A stretch of DNA of 16,259 nt from Caryophanales bacterium UBA5732 (GTDB lineage: Bacteria; Bacillota_I; Bacilli_A; Izemoplasmatales; Hujiaoplasmataceae), in the NCBI GenBank assembly GCA_002419445.1, contig DIGC01000072.1, positions 5,107-21,365 on the forward strand, read 5' to 3'. Each line of letters opens with the position of its first letter. Within the stretch, counting starts at the first letter, position 1. The position numbers and the translations under genes are program-made. The notes below the pieces were generated by a model. The model saw only the letters and a list, made by a program, of their open reading frames with translations, was not told where the DNA came from and did no database searches. Shown piece by piece: positions 1 through 8,504 of the stretch.

Positions 1-723
1 GATATGGATGACTTAGAAAGAGTTCTTAAAGAAAAAAGATCTGAGTTCAATAACTGTTTAATCATTACTGACGGCGTGTTCTCAATGGATGGGGATTTGG
101 CTAAATTACCGGATATTGTTAAGTTAGCTAAGAAATATAACTGCTTGACTTACGTTGACGACGCTCATGGTAGCGGGGTTTTAGGCGAGAGCGGAAGAGG
201 CACTGTCGATCACTTTAAATTACATGGTGAAGTTGATTTTATTATTGGCACTTTATCAAAAGCGATAGGTGTTATCGGTGGTTATGTTGCGTCTAAAAAA
301 GTTGTAAAAGAATGGTTACTGCATCGCGCGAGACCATTACTTTTCTCAACGGCTTTACCGCCGGCGGCGATTGGGGCGACGATTGAATCGGTTAAGATGT
401 TAATGGAAAGTACGGAGTATACAGATAAGCTTTGGGCTAATGCGAACTTCTTTAAAGAAAAACTTAGAGGTTTAGGTTTTGATATCGGTCATAGCGAAAC
501 GCCGATCACGCCAGTGATGATTGGTAATGAAGCTAAGACGATGGAATTCTCTAGAGAATTACTTAAAAACGGAGTTTTTGTCTCCGGAATAGTTTTTCCG
601 ACCGTAGCGATGGGAAAAGGAAGATTAAGATGTATGATCAGTGCGATGCATACAATTGACGATTTGAAATTTGCGGTTAAAATCTTTGAAAAAGTTGGAA
701 AAGAACTTAAAATCATTGAATAA
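1..723 (+). CDS. kbl: Glycine C-acetyltransferase (2-amino-3-ketobutyrate CoA ligase), 5'-truncated by the window
   Basis: This PLP-dependent alpha-oxoamine synthase-family enzyme catalyses 2-amino-3-ketobutyrate + CoA to glycine + acetyl-CoA, the second step of threonine breakdown. The frame is open from base 1, so about 240 C-terminal residues of an enzyme usually near 395 residues are present. The ATG at base 4 is internal and not the start. Visible motifs are VDDAHGSGVLG (nt 151-183), which includes the PLP-contacting Asp and His, and GTLSKAIG, with the Schiff-base lysine at nt 259-261. The C-terminal FVSGIVFP and GRLRCMISAMHT blocks are also typical. The sister enzyme 8-amino-7-oxononanoate synthase has the same fold and cannot be fully excluded. 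The amino-acid-catabolic neighbours favour Kbl. The N-terminal substrate-binding part is outside the window. Confidence 0.85.
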   Translation, partial: DMDDLERVLKEKRSEFNNCLIITDGVFSMDGDLAKLPDIVKLAKKYNCLTYVDDAHGSGVLGESGRGTVDHFKLHGEVDFIIGTLSKAIGVIGGYVASKKVVKEWLLHRARPLLFSTALPPAAIGATIESVKMLMESTEYTDKLWANANFFKEKLRGLGFDIGHSETPITPVMIGNEAKTMEFSRELLKNGVFVSGIVFPTVAMGKGRLRCMISAMHTIDDLKFAVKIFEKVGKELKIIE

Positions 724-730
724 AAAAAAT

Positions 731-754
731 AAAGGTTAGGCTTAGCTAACCTTT
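731..754. terminator. Bidirectional Rho-independent terminator between kbl and sdaA
   Basis: A nine-pair stem, AAAGGTTAG (731-739) with CTAACCTTT (746-754), encloses a six-base loop. T-runs follow on the plus strand (752-756), and an A-run before it (722-733) gives a U-tail to minus-strand transcripts. The loop holds the stop codon of the minus-strand sdaA gene, so two convergent units share one compact terminator. Confidence 0.85.
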
Positions 755-1929
755 TTCTTATAAAATTTTGCTAAACCGCCGATTGAGGTTTCTCGGTAAG
801 AGTCTAAAAGATCTTTTCCGGTTTCTTTCATCGCTTCAACTACAGTATCAAAAGATACTAATCGAGTATCGATCAAGAGAGTTGCGAGTTCTCCGGCGTT
901 CATCGCTCTAACAGCCGCAACTGCATTTCTTTCGATACAAGGAATTTGGACATATCCTGAAATCGGATCGCAAGTTAAGCCTAAATGATGTTCAAGAGCA
1001 ATCTCAGCTGCATATTCAATCGTCTCCATTTTTCCGTTTTCTAATTCACTATAAGCCGCAGCCGCCATGGCGCAAGCAGTACCGATTTCAGCTTGACAAC
1101 CGGCTTCAGCGCCACTGATTGAAGCGTTATGTTTAACGATGTTACCGATGATCCCAGCTGTCGCTAATCCATCAAGGATTCTTTCGTCGGAATACTTTCT
1201 GATGTCTTTTAGAAAATATAACAGACTTGGTAAAACGCCACTAGCTCCACAAGTAGGAGCGGTGACGACTTTTCCGCCGCTAGCATTAACTTCAGAAGTA
1301 GCGTAGGCATAAGCGCTTAAAAGTCTTAGTTCAATTGAGACTTTATTTTTTTGATCATATAATAAAGATTTAGCTTTTCTTTTAACTTCTAAAAGTCCGG
1401 GAAGAAGTCCTTCTTGATGAAGTCCTTGATTAATCGTATCTTTCATTACTTGCCAGATATTACGAAGATAATCTTTAAAGCCTTGATCTTCAAAACTGTA
1501 AACGTATTGGTAAAGAGTTAAGTTGTTTGCGACACAATAGTCTCTGATTTCTTGAAAGTTTTTGTGAGGATAAACTTGTTTTTTAGGTAATTCTTCATCG
1601 CCTTTTCTTAAGATAGAACCGCCGCCAATTGAGTAATAGCGCTCTTTACCAATAACTTCATTATTTTTGTAAATAACGATATCCATGGTATTGGGGTGTT
1701 CTAGTTTTAATTCTTTAGAGAAGAAGACTTCGGCGTTTAAGAGCGTTTCTTTAATGATTTTATCAGTTAAATGACCTAAACCGGTAAAGCTTAAACTGCC
1801 ATAAAGAGTAACTTCGTAAAAATCGCCGGAATAGTTTTTTAAGATTTCTTGACAGATTCTTTCGGGACCCATTGTGTGTGAACTTGAAGGGCCACGTCCT
1901 ACTTTATATAATTCTCTAAGTGATTCCAT
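742..1929 (-). CDS. sdaA: L-serine ammonia-lyase (L-serine dehydratase), single-chain iron-sulfur type
   Basis: The 395-residue protein deaminates L-serine to pyruvate and ammonia using a [4Fe-4S] cluster. The N-terminal part (about 1-150) is the SDH beta domain with the hallmark RGPSSSHTMGP at residues 12-22. The C-terminal part is the SDH alpha domain with NASGGKVVTAPTCGASG (215-231), SGAEAGCQAEIG (272-283) and GLTCDPISGYVQIPCIERN (317-335). Cys227, Cys278, Cys320 and Cys331 are candidate cluster ligands. Both domains are in one chain, as in E. coli SdaA, whereas B. subtilis splits them into two genes. The protein is somewhat shorter than the ~455-residue E. coli enzyme. It is the last gene of the minus-strand operon, and its ATG follows the speB stop by one base, so translation is probably coupled. 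Confidence 0.93.
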   Translation of the reverse strand: MESLRELYKVGRGPSSSHTMGPERICQEILKNYSGDFYEVTLYGSLSFTGLGHLTDKIIKETLLNAEVFFSKELKLEHPNTMDIVIYKNNEVIGKERYYSIGGGSILRKGDEELPKKQVYPHKNFQEIRDYCVANNLTLYQYVYSFEDQGFKDYLRNIWQVMKDTINQGLHQEGLLPGLLEVKRKAKSLLYDQKNKVSIELRLLSAYAYATSEVNASGGKVVTAPTCGASGVLPSLLYFLKDIRKYSDERILDGLATAGIIGNIVKHNASISGAEAGCQAEIGTACAMAAAAYSELENGKMETIEYAAEIALEHHLGLTCDPISGYVQIPCIERNAVAAVRAMNAGELATLLIDTRLVSFDTVVEAMKETGKDLLDSYRETSIGGLAKFYKKKVS

Positions 1930-1930
1930 G

Positions 1931-2785
1931 TTATCTATGTAGTAATAAAATCATTTCTCTTAAAGCTTTAGCCGCAACGACAGTTGAGACATTTGAACTG
2001 TCTAACATTGGCGCAAGTTCAACTAAATCAGCACCAACGACATTATTTAACTTTTCAAATTTTAACGTCGCATCCAATAAATCTTTGAAGGTCATCCCGC
2101 CTGGTTCAGGAGTTCCGGTACCAGGGAAGACGGAAGGATCTAGTACATCTAAATCAATTGTAATATAAACCGGTTTATCTTTGATTTTTTCAATCACGTC
2201 AGCTAAACCGTCAAAATTAAACTTTTGCATAAAAGTATGACCGTTTTTTGCGAAATCAAATTCCGGTTTTTCACCGCTTCTGATGCCAAATTGAAAAATT
2301 CTGCCATCACCTAAAATATCATGACATCTTTTGATAACGGTAGCGTGTGATAATCTTCGACCTAAAAATTCATCTCTTAAATCAGTATGAGCATCCAAAT
2401 GAATGATATGTAAATCTTCATACTTTTCCATTAGGGCTTTAACCACCGGAAATGTAACAAGATGTTCTCCCCCGATCATCATCGGTTTTTTGTTATCGGA
2501 AAGAATTTTAGAGACAGTTTCATAAACGATATCTAATGACTCTTCCACTAGTCCCATCGGTAATTCTAAGTCGCCGATATCAACGGTTGAGAAATCTCTT
2601 AAATTCATGTCCTTATACGGCGAGTACCATTCAATCCCAATAGATTCTACTCTGATAGCATTGCCGGCAAAACGCGTACCTGGGCGATAAGATGTCGTGT
2701 TATCCAGAGGAACGGAAAACAGAACAACATCACTTTCATTATATTCAGCCTTGCAGCTTTGGAATGATAAATCGACTTTTTTCAT
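1931..2785 (-). CDS. speB: Agmatinase (agmatine ureohydrolase)
   Basis: This 284-residue enzyme of the arginase/agmatinase family, close to the usual ~290, hydrolyses agmatine to putrescine and urea with two manganese ions. The metal-binding motifs are complete: GGEH with His108, HLDAHTDLRD with Asp131, His133 and Asp135, and TIDLDVLDP with Asp211 and Asp213, followed by GTGTPEPGG. Family members include guanidinobutyrase and formimidoylglutamase. The agmatine assignment rests on the upstream gene, an arginine-decarboxylase-type enzyme whose product would be agmatine. The start overlaps the end of speA by four bases (ATGA), typical of translational coupling. Confidence 0.9.
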   Translation of the reverse strand: MKKVDLSFQSCKAEYNESDVVLFSVPLDNTTSYRPGTRFAGNAIRVESIGIEWYSPYKDMNLRDFSTVDIGDLELPMGLVEESLDIVYETVSKILSDNKKPMMIGGEHLVTFPVVKALMEKYEDLHIIHLDAHTDLRDEFLGRRLSHATVIKRCHDILGDGRIFQFGIRSGEKPEFDFAKNGHTFMQKFNFDGLADVIEKIKDKPVYITIDLDVLDPSVFPGTGTPEPGGMTFKDLLDATLKFEKLNNVVGADLVELAPMLDSSNVSTVVAAKALREMILLLHR

Positions 2786-4281
2786 ATTAAATCACCTTCA
2801 TATTTAATCCAATTTTCTTTGTCGACGATTTGAACATAATCGATATCGGTATCATTGTCGATATCGCTTTGTAAAGCGCCGCCTTTTTCTTTATAGAACT
2901 TAATGTCTCTAACTACCGCTTCAGTAATGATTTCTCCAGGAATGATAATTGGAATTCCCGGTGGATAAATCATGATTGATTCAGCTGAGATTTCATCAAC
3001 TGCATCTTCGAGTTTAACCAAATGTTTCGGTGCGTGATAAGCATCACGCGGTCTTGCATAAGGATCAGGGAATTGATATCTAAACTCGATTTTCGGTAAT
3101 TTGTCTTTAAGTTTGTGATATTTTTCAGCTAGTTTCTTAAGTGCCAAAACTAGTCTTTCTAAATCTTGTTTGGTCGTACCGATGGTTAAGACGCAAAGAA
3201 TGATGTGCGATTCGGCTAATTCAAGTTGAATGTTATAATTTTTCTTCATGATTTGATAAACATCAAAACCTGATAACCCTAAATCACTAACTTTAACCAT
3301 TAATTTTGTTTCATCATAGTCATAACAACCTTGATTTAGTAAGTAATCTTTATCGATAACGCTAATGCCGGGAACGTTTTTAAGCTTTTCTCTAGCAATC
3401 TTAGCGAGTTTTAATACATTATTGATTTTGGTTTTACCTTGAAAATACATGGTTTTTCTCGCCACATCTAAAGAAGCCATTAACAGCGAACTAGGAGAAG
3501 TGGATTGTAACATATTCAAAGACGCTCTTAATTGTTGGTGATCGATACGATTACCTTGAGTTAAGATAATGGAACTTTGCGTTAAACTACCTGCGGTTTT
3601 ATGCATCGAAGTAGCGGAGATATCCGCGCCGACTTCCATCGCTGAATAAGGTAACTTATGAGAAAAATAAAACTGAGCGCCGTGGGCTTCATCGACCATT
3701 ACCACCAAATTATGAAGATGCGCATAGTCGGTGATTCTCTTTAAATCGGAAACTACTCCAAAATAAGTCGGGTTGATAATAAAGATAGCTTTTGCGTCGG
3801 TATTTTCATCAATTGCTTTTTTTACTTCGTCAAAACTCACGTCATTGGCGATACCAATTAACTCATCAATATTAGGTTTAATAAATATCGGCATCGCTCC
3901 TGAAAGGATAAGGCCGTTAATTACAGATTTATGAACATTTCTTGGTAAGATTATTTTGTCATTGGCTTTACATACGCTTAAGACCATCGCGAGGATACCG
4001 GTAGTGGTTCCATTCGTTAAAAAATAGGAACGATCAGCTCCCATAGCTTCGGCCATTAAATTTTGAGCTTCAGCGATTACGCCAGTAGGACAACTTAAAT
4101 GATCAAGACCAACAGGTGCGTTGGAGTCTAGTAAATACATTTTCTTACCAACAAATTTTTGTAAGTCGTTTTCGATTCTTCCTAGTTTGTGACCAGGTAC
4201 ATCAAATGGAGCTGCATGACTCATGCCAAATTCTTTTAATTTTGTGAAAAACGGAGTTTTATTTTGATTAAAATCTCTCAT
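2782..4281 (-). CDS. speA: Arginine decarboxylase, Orn/Lys/Arg decarboxylase fold type I
   Basis: This PLP enzyme of 499 residues, near the ~490 of B. subtilis SpeA, is predicted to convert arginine to agmatine, which the next gene would turn into putrescine. Motifs are DVPGHKLG near the N-terminus, SNAPVGLDHLSCPTG (53-67), VDEAHGAQF with Asp197, and SATSMHK with the PLP lysine at 228. The family's C-terminal domain has IMIYPPGIPIIIPGE. Lysine or ornithine specificity is possible from sequence alone; the adjacent agmatinase argues for arginine. I chose the ATG at 4279-4281, which has AAAGGGA upstream. An in-frame ATG at 4320 lies so close to the predicted -10 box at 4322-4327 that it would hardly be transcribed. 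The stop TGA overlaps the speB start. Confidence 0.9.
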   Translation of the reverse strand: MRDFNQNKTPFFTKLKEFGMSHAAPFDVPGHKLGRIENDLQKFVGKKMYLLDSNAPVGLDHLSCPTGVIAEAQNLMAEAMGADRSYFLTNGTTTGILAMVLSVCKANDKIILPRNVHKSVINGLILSGAMPIFIKPNIDELIGIANDVSFDEVKKAIDENTDAKAIFIINPTYFGVVSDLKRITDYAHLHNLVVMVDEAHGAQFYFSHKLPYSAMEVGADISATSMHKTAGSLTQSSIILTQGNRIDHQQLRASLNMLQSTSPSSLLMASLDVARKTMYFQGKTKINNVLKLAKIAREKLKNVPGISVIDKDYLLNQGCYDYDETKLMVKVSDLGLSGFDVYQIMKKNYNIQLELAESHIILCVLTIGTTKQDLERLVLALKKLAEKYHKLKDKLPKIEFRYQFPDPYARPRDAYHAPKHLVKLEDAVDEISAESIMIYPPGIPIIIPGEIITEAVVRDIKFYKEKGGALQSDIDNDTDIDYVQIVDKENWIKYEGDLI

Positions 4282-4321
4282 TAAGCATCCCTTTCTTTTT
4301 TTTGTAGATAGGTTCATCAAA

Positions 4322-4330
4322 ATAATACCA
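4322..4330 (-). promoter_or_regulatory. Extended -10 promoter for speA-speB-sdaA
   Basis: Read on the minus strand, TGGTATTAT is an extended -10 element. A weak TTGTTT-like -35 lies about 15 bases upstream of it. Transcription would begin near 4314, about 30 bases before the chosen speA ATG, leaving room for the ribosome site. No other promoter was seen between the three genes. Confidence 0.55.
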
Positions 4331-4453
4331 TATTTTAAGTAAAAACAAAAGTAATTTTATCTAGGTAGTTTTAGATTTAGTTCAAAGAATAAGCTGATAA
4401 TTTTAACAATAAATATTTAGGAAAAAATTTCGGTTTTATTTTCGTAAATATAC

Positions 4454-4481
4454 TTGCAAGTTTATCAAAAATAGATAAAAT
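4454..4481 (+). promoter_or_regulatory. Promoter for the repeat surface protein
   Basis: TTGCAA at 4454-4459 and TAAAAT at 4476-4481 are separated by 16 bases. This is a plausible sigma-A-type promoter about 20 bases upstream of the GAGG ribosome site. It is divergent from the speA promoter, and the two share the 4322-4481 interval. No operator-like palindrome was seen there. Confidence 0.5.
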
Positions 4482-4503
4482 TATAACTAAGTGAGGATGA
4501 CAT

Positions 4504-7338
4504 TTGTCAAAAATAAAAGAATTCCAGAAAAAGCTTAAACAAAGGACAAAATTTGACATTATCAAATCCTTGTTTCAAGCTTTTACCGTCACTGTCGTTG
4601 CAGTAGTAGCGGTAACGGTTTTTATTCCGAATAGCCCATTAGCAAGCTTTGATAAAGTCAAAGCTTTTTCTCATGAAATCATCTATCAACTCAATGTTCA
4701 AGATGTCGATAATATCGTTCAAGATAACGAAATTAAATTGATTGCCGAGAGTCAGTATGGAAGAGTTGAAAAGATCATTTCCATCGGCGATAATTATGGC
4801 AGTTTTACAGATTTAAGAAAGAATACTTTATATAATCTTAAAGTAGTTTACGATAAAGGTTTTGGTGAAGAGACTTTAGCTAAAGAAACAGTCACGACTA
4901 TAGATGAGTTAGTCGGAGCTATTACTTCAATTGATTCGGAGAATTTTGGCCAATATTCATTCTATAATATTGGCATTACTTATGGAGTTATTGAAGGCTA
5001 TTCCGATTGGCAATTGCGATATGCGACGATCTATCCCGACTATCCTGAGGAACAGTTTTACAATACCTTACTGTTGCTTGATTTAGAAACTAATGTTGAA
5101 CTAGAGTTTTATCCTTCGCCAGGAGCGACATATCATATTATTTTAGAAGCGATGTATGAAGGACAGATGGTTCAATTAGACGAAGTCAGTTTAAAAGCGC
5201 CATTTAGCGTCTCCGGTTGGTTATATTTAGTTGATTATACCGATCAAGAAGCGGAGTTTTATATTTACGGTGATGAAGTTTTGGATATCCCGATACTTTA
5301 TACTTTAGAAGTATTTCAAAATGGTATTGTCGTCGAGACATTTGAGTTTGACAGTTTGACTAACATGTCAGAAGAAAGTTTTATCGTTGATGGCTTAACT
5401 CCTGATACGGATTACTATTTCTTATTAAAAGCTTGGTACCGGAATCCGGAAACGCTTTTAGAAGAACATTCGCTCTTAAGTCAAGTTTCAATGCGGACAT
5501 TACCGGAAGTTAATGATGGACCGGTTGTAGTCGAGAATCCTCCGGTAGTAATAGTTGAATTATTAAAAGTGTTTAACACAGAGTTAGTTTATCAAATTAA
5601 TATCACAGATTTTTACCAGATTGTTTTACCGGAACAAATGAAAGTTATTCTTTCTACTGAGACCGAATCATATGAACAGACGGTTGAAGTTGGTAACAGT
5701 TTTGGTTCGTTTACAGGTTTAACCGCTGGCGTTGAATATGAATTTAAAGTAGTGATAGATCAAGGTTTAGGGCAAGCGATTTTATTGACGCAAAATGTTG
5801 TAACAACAGATGAGTTAATCGCTACGGTATCCGGTTTTGAAGAAATATCGGCTATACCTTATTCCGCATTTTATAATGTCGGAATTACCTATGGCAATAC
5901 CACAGGATACACTGATTGGCAATTAAGATATGCAGGGATTAATTTTGATTATCCTCTCGAAGCATATTATGACACCGTCATTTTAGAACCTAATCAGACG
6001 CTGGTAGGAATAGAGTTTTATGATAGTTCTTTAGGCGAATATCATTTAATCTTAGAGGCTAACTATAACGGTAGTTTAGTGATTGTCGATGAATCAAGAA
6101 TTAGAGCACCGTTTATGGTTTCAGGTTCCTTATATCTTGAAAGTTATACCGATCGCGAAGCTTCAATCTGGTTATACGCAGACACATCGATTTATGCGGA
6201 TATCGATTATACACTTGAAGTCTATAACGGTAGTTTCTTAGAACAAAGCATTGATATAACGGAATTAAGTTATCAAACAGAATTTTCCTTTACCTTAACA
6301 AATCTAATTCCTGAAACAAATTATAATTTAGTCTTTAAAACAAATTATTTAAATCCGGATACTTTGTATTATGAAGAAGGGATTTTATCGGAAACGCCGC
6401 TTTTAACTAATCCTGATGTCGTAGTACCCGCTAACTTGACGGCAGTTTTTGAAGATATCAAGATTTTCTCGACAGAAGTTGTTTATCAAATGAATGTCAC
6501 TGATGTTGATAATATCATTGAAGTTGGTCAACTGAAATTAGTACTAGACGATGGTTTTACTCAAGTCGTGCAAGATGTTTATCTCGGTGATAATTTTGGT
6601 AGTTTTTCTTCATTGACTCCTGAGACAAATTATACTTTGAATCTCATTTATGATTTAGGATATGGTCAAGAGATTATCTTAACTGAAGCAATCTATACGA
6701 CTAATGAATTAGTTGCGACAATTTCTAGTTTTGAGTTATCTTCTTTCTCACAAGGTACTATGAAAATTTATAATGCAAATATTTCTTATGGTAATACTCT
6801 CGGTTATAGCGCTTGGCAAATTCGTTACGCCGTGGTTGTGCCTGGACTTGAACAAGAAGCTTATTATGAAACGTTTATGTTACAAGACGGACAAACAGCT
6901 GCGGAAATTGTTTTTTATGAAAATTACGGTGAAGAGTATTATATTATCTTAGAAGCTTATTTTGACGGTAATCTCGTGGTGGTTGATGAAACAAGAGTTA
7001 GTTTACCGTTTATGCTTTATGCATCAATGTACGTTTCTTTTTATACCGATATTGATGCGTTACTTAATTTCTATGTTGAAACTCCAGTCGGAGTGACGGT
7101 AGATTATTCATTAGAAGTTCTTAACTTTGGAGTTTTAGAACAGGATTTATTACTTGATATGGAAGCGATCGTGGCTAATGGAGGCGATTATCAAGTTTAT
7201 AACTTAACGCCTGACAGTGATTACAGTTTTGTATTTAAAGCAACCTATATAAATCCTGATACAGGCAGGTTAGAAGAAGTTATTGTTTACGAAGAATTTA
7301 TACATACTTACGCTATTTACCCACCGGAACCGGCATAA
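4504..7338 (+). CDS. Membrane-anchored surface protein with three ~300-residue repeats of Fn3/Ig-like character
   Basis: This 944-residue protein is of unknown function. A basic N-terminus (KIKEFQKKLKQR) precedes one hydrophobic helix at about residues 23-41, so the bulk should lie outside the cell as an uncleaved, N-terminally anchored ectodomain. The rest is three homologous units starting near residues 50, 352 and 650. Equivalent landmarks are F55/F357/F655 followed by (E)xxYQxNxTD. Each unit then has GDNYGSF- or GNSFGSF-type turns, Y-W-Q-L/I-R-Y-A and an APF- or LPF-like block. Each ends with L-T/I-P-D/E-T/S-D/N-Y, the loop signature of Fn3-like sandwiches. Each unit probably holds three beta domains. 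The ectodomain has no cysteine and is acidic and tyrosine-rich. The start is TTG with GAGG seven bases upstream. An adhesin or surface scaffold is the simplest guess. Confidence 0.8.
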   Translation: MSKIKEFQKKLKQRTKFDIIKSLFQAFTVTVVAVVAVTVFIPNSPLASFDKVKAFSHEIIYQLNVQDVDNIVQDNEIKLIAESQYGRVEKIISIGDNYGSFTDLRKNTLYNLKVVYDKGFGEETLAKETVTTIDELVGAITSIDSENFGQYSFYNIGITYGVIEGYSDWQLRYATIYPDYPEEQFYNTLLLLDLETNVELEFYPSPGATYHIILEAMYEGQMVQLDEVSLKAPFSVSGWLYLVDYTDQEAEFYIYGDEVLDIPILYTLEVFQNGIVVETFEFDSLTNMSEESFIVDGLTPDTDYYFLLKAWYRNPETLLEEHSLLSQVSMRTLPEVNDGPVVVENPPVVIVELLKVFNTELVYQINITDFYQIVLPEQMKVILSTETESYEQTVEVGNSFGSFTGLTAGVEYEFKVVIDQGLGQAILLTQNVVTTDELIATVSGFEEISAIPYSAFYNVGITYGNTTGYTDWQLRYAGINFDYPLEAYYDTVILEPNQTLVGIEFYDSSLGEYHLILEANYNGSLVIVDESRIRAPFMVSGSLYLESYTDREASIWLYADTSIYADIDYTLEVYNGSFLEQSIDITELSYQTEFSFTLTNLIPETNYNLVFKTNYLNPDTLYYEEGILSETPLLTNPDVVVPANLTAVFEDIKIFSTEVVYQMNVTDVDNIIEVGQLKLVLDDGFTQVVQDVYLGDNFGSFSSLTPETNYTLNLIYDLGYGQEIILTEAIYTTNELVATISSFELSSFSQGTMKIYNANISYGNTLGYSAWQIRYAVVVPGLEQEAYYETFMLQDGQTAAEIVFYENYGEEYYIILEAYFDGNLVVVDETRVSLPFMLYASMYVSFYTDIDALLNFYVETPVGVTVDYSLEVLNFGVLEQDLLLDMEAIVANGGDYQVYNLTPDSDYSFVFKATYINPDTGRLEEVIVYEEFIHTYAIYPPEPA
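4651..7338 (+). repeat. Three tandem ~0.9-kb coding repeats inside the surface protein
   Basis: Landmark phenylalanine codons at 4666, 5572 and 6466 mark the same position in each unit, giving periods of about 906 and 894 bases. The repeats are conserved in protein far more than in DNA. Units 1 and 3 share the DVDNI(V/I) block that unit 2 lacks. The duplications therefore look old and diverged, not a recent slippage array. Confidence 0.75.
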
Positions 7339-7400
7339 AATAAAAACATTTATTTATAAACCAATAAAACAGTAAAAGAAGAAAGTAAGAGGAAATAATT

Positions 7401-8366
7401 ATGAATTTTAAGGACAAATCTCCTAAAGAAAAAAGAAGCATTTTCATTGTATTAGCTGTTGTTTTAGTATTGCTTTTGGTCAGTATTTTAGGACCGATAA
7501 TCTTTCCTAACACAGCGTTTTCGACTATAGTTGAAAACTCTGTCGGTAAGTTTTTTAATTTGTTTAATTTCTTTAAAAATAACTATATCATCATGATTGA
7601 AACGGTAGCAATTATCTTCTTCATGTGGTTAATCGATAAATTGATCTTACTATTAGTCAGTTTATTAAAAATAAGAACATTAAGAGGAACGACAATAGCT
7701 AATTTACTTAATTCAACGATTAACTACTTAGCTTTTATCATTGCCATATTCCTAATATTAAGTGCTTGGGGCGTGCAAACGCCAACCCTTCTAGCAGGTG
7801 CTGGGATTATCGGATTAGCAATTAGTTTTGGTGCTCAAAGTTTGATAGAAGACATCTTCTCCGGATTGTTTATCATTTTTGAAAAACAATTCTCAGTCGG
7901 CGATATCATTCAAATCGGTGATTTTAGGGGTGTAGTAAAAGAGATATCTTTAAGAGTCACAAAGTTCGAAGATATTAACGGTGACATTAAGATCATTAAT
8001 AACTCTGATATTAGAGGTGCGATAAATACCTCGTCTTCTTTATCAAAAGCCGCTTGTGAAATTTCGATTTCTTATGGTGAAGATATCGAAAGAGTTGAAA
8101 AAATTATTCATGAAAACTTAAGCGAAATCAGAAAACAAATTCCAAAGATTGTCGAAGGTCCTCATTATTTAGGCGTTCAAACTTTAGGAGATTCCTCGGT
8201 TGTGTTAAGAGTTATCGCTTTGGTTAATGAAGGCGATCGTTATGCAGTCGCTCGTCAGTTAAACCGTGAAATGAAAATTTTGTTCGATAAGAATAATATT
8301 TCGATACCATTCCCTCAATTGGTTATTCACGAAGCGAAGAAAGAAAATTCAGAAAATAAAGAATAA
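7401..8366 (+). CDS. mscS: MscS-type small-conductance mechanosensitive channel
   Basis: This is a 321-residue membrane channel that opens under membrane tension and releases solutes during hypo-osmotic shock. Hydrophobic helices lie at about 13-34, 62-89 and 101-122. The glycine/alanine-rich pore helix follows at about 123-157 and contains LLAGAGIIGLAISFGAQSL. After it come IEDIFSGLFIIFEKQFSVGDII and the beta domain with GVVKEISLRVT, the most conserved stretch of the family. The C-terminal alpha/beta vestibule runs to the end. The length is typical. An AGAGGA-like ribosome site lies eight bases before the ATG. It sits 62 bases after the surface-protein gene, with no clear terminator between, so they may be co-transcribed. 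Confidence 0.9.
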   Translation: MNFKDKSPKEKRSIFIVLAVVLVLLLVSILGPIIFPNTAFSTIVENSVGKFFNLFNFFKNNYIIMIETVAIIFFMWLIDKLILLLVSLLKIRTLRGTTIANLLNSTINYLAFIIAIFLILSAWGVQTPTLLAGAGIIGLAISFGAQSLIEDIFSGLFIIFEKQFSVGDIIQIGDFRGVVKEISLRVTKFEDINGDIKIINNSDIRGAINTSSSLSKAACEISISYGEDIERVEKIIHENLSEIRKQIPKIVEGPHYLGVQTLGDSSVVLRVIALVNEGDRYAVARQLNREMKILFDKNNISIPFPQLVIHEAKKENSENKE

Positions 8367-8386
8367 AAGATATTAACTTGATACTT

Positions 8387-8420
8387 AAAAACACTTTCTT
8401 GATTTTGAAAGTGTTTTTTT
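8387..8420 (+). terminator. Rho-independent terminator after mscS
   Basis: An A-rich stem, AAAAACACTTTC (8387-8398) with GAAAGTGTTTTT (8407-8418), and an eight-base loop run into a T-tract. The terminator separates the surface-protein/mscS unit from the phosphofructokinase promoter. Confidence 0.88.
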
Positions 8421-8453
8421 ATAAAAAAATCTTGATTTTCTGTTAAATTTATT

Positions 8454-8482
8454 TTAAAAATTATCGACGTTTATGTTATGAT
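8454..8482 (+). promoter_or_regulatory. Promoter of the phosphofructokinase gene
   Basis: TTAAAA (8454-8459), a 17-base spacer and an extended -10, TGTTATGAT, with its hexamer at 8477-8482 lie just after the mscS terminator. A start of transcription near 8489 would leave a very short leader. The ribosome site GGGAGTG is at 8493-8499. Confidence 0.55.
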
Positions 8483-8504
8483 ATTTAATAATGGGAGTGA
8501 TTAT

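Noticed and set aside
489..716. Minus-strand open frame within the kbl gene
   Set aside because: It lies fully inside a strongly supported gene, has no ribosome site, and its translation shows no family features. The same holds for minus-strand frames at 4377-4565, 10832-11107, 11451-11672, 12446-12631 and 14576-14782.
1920..2168. Plus-strand frame over the end of speB
   Set aside because: It is opposite the metal-binding region of agmatinase, which is conserved on the other strand, and so is a shadow.
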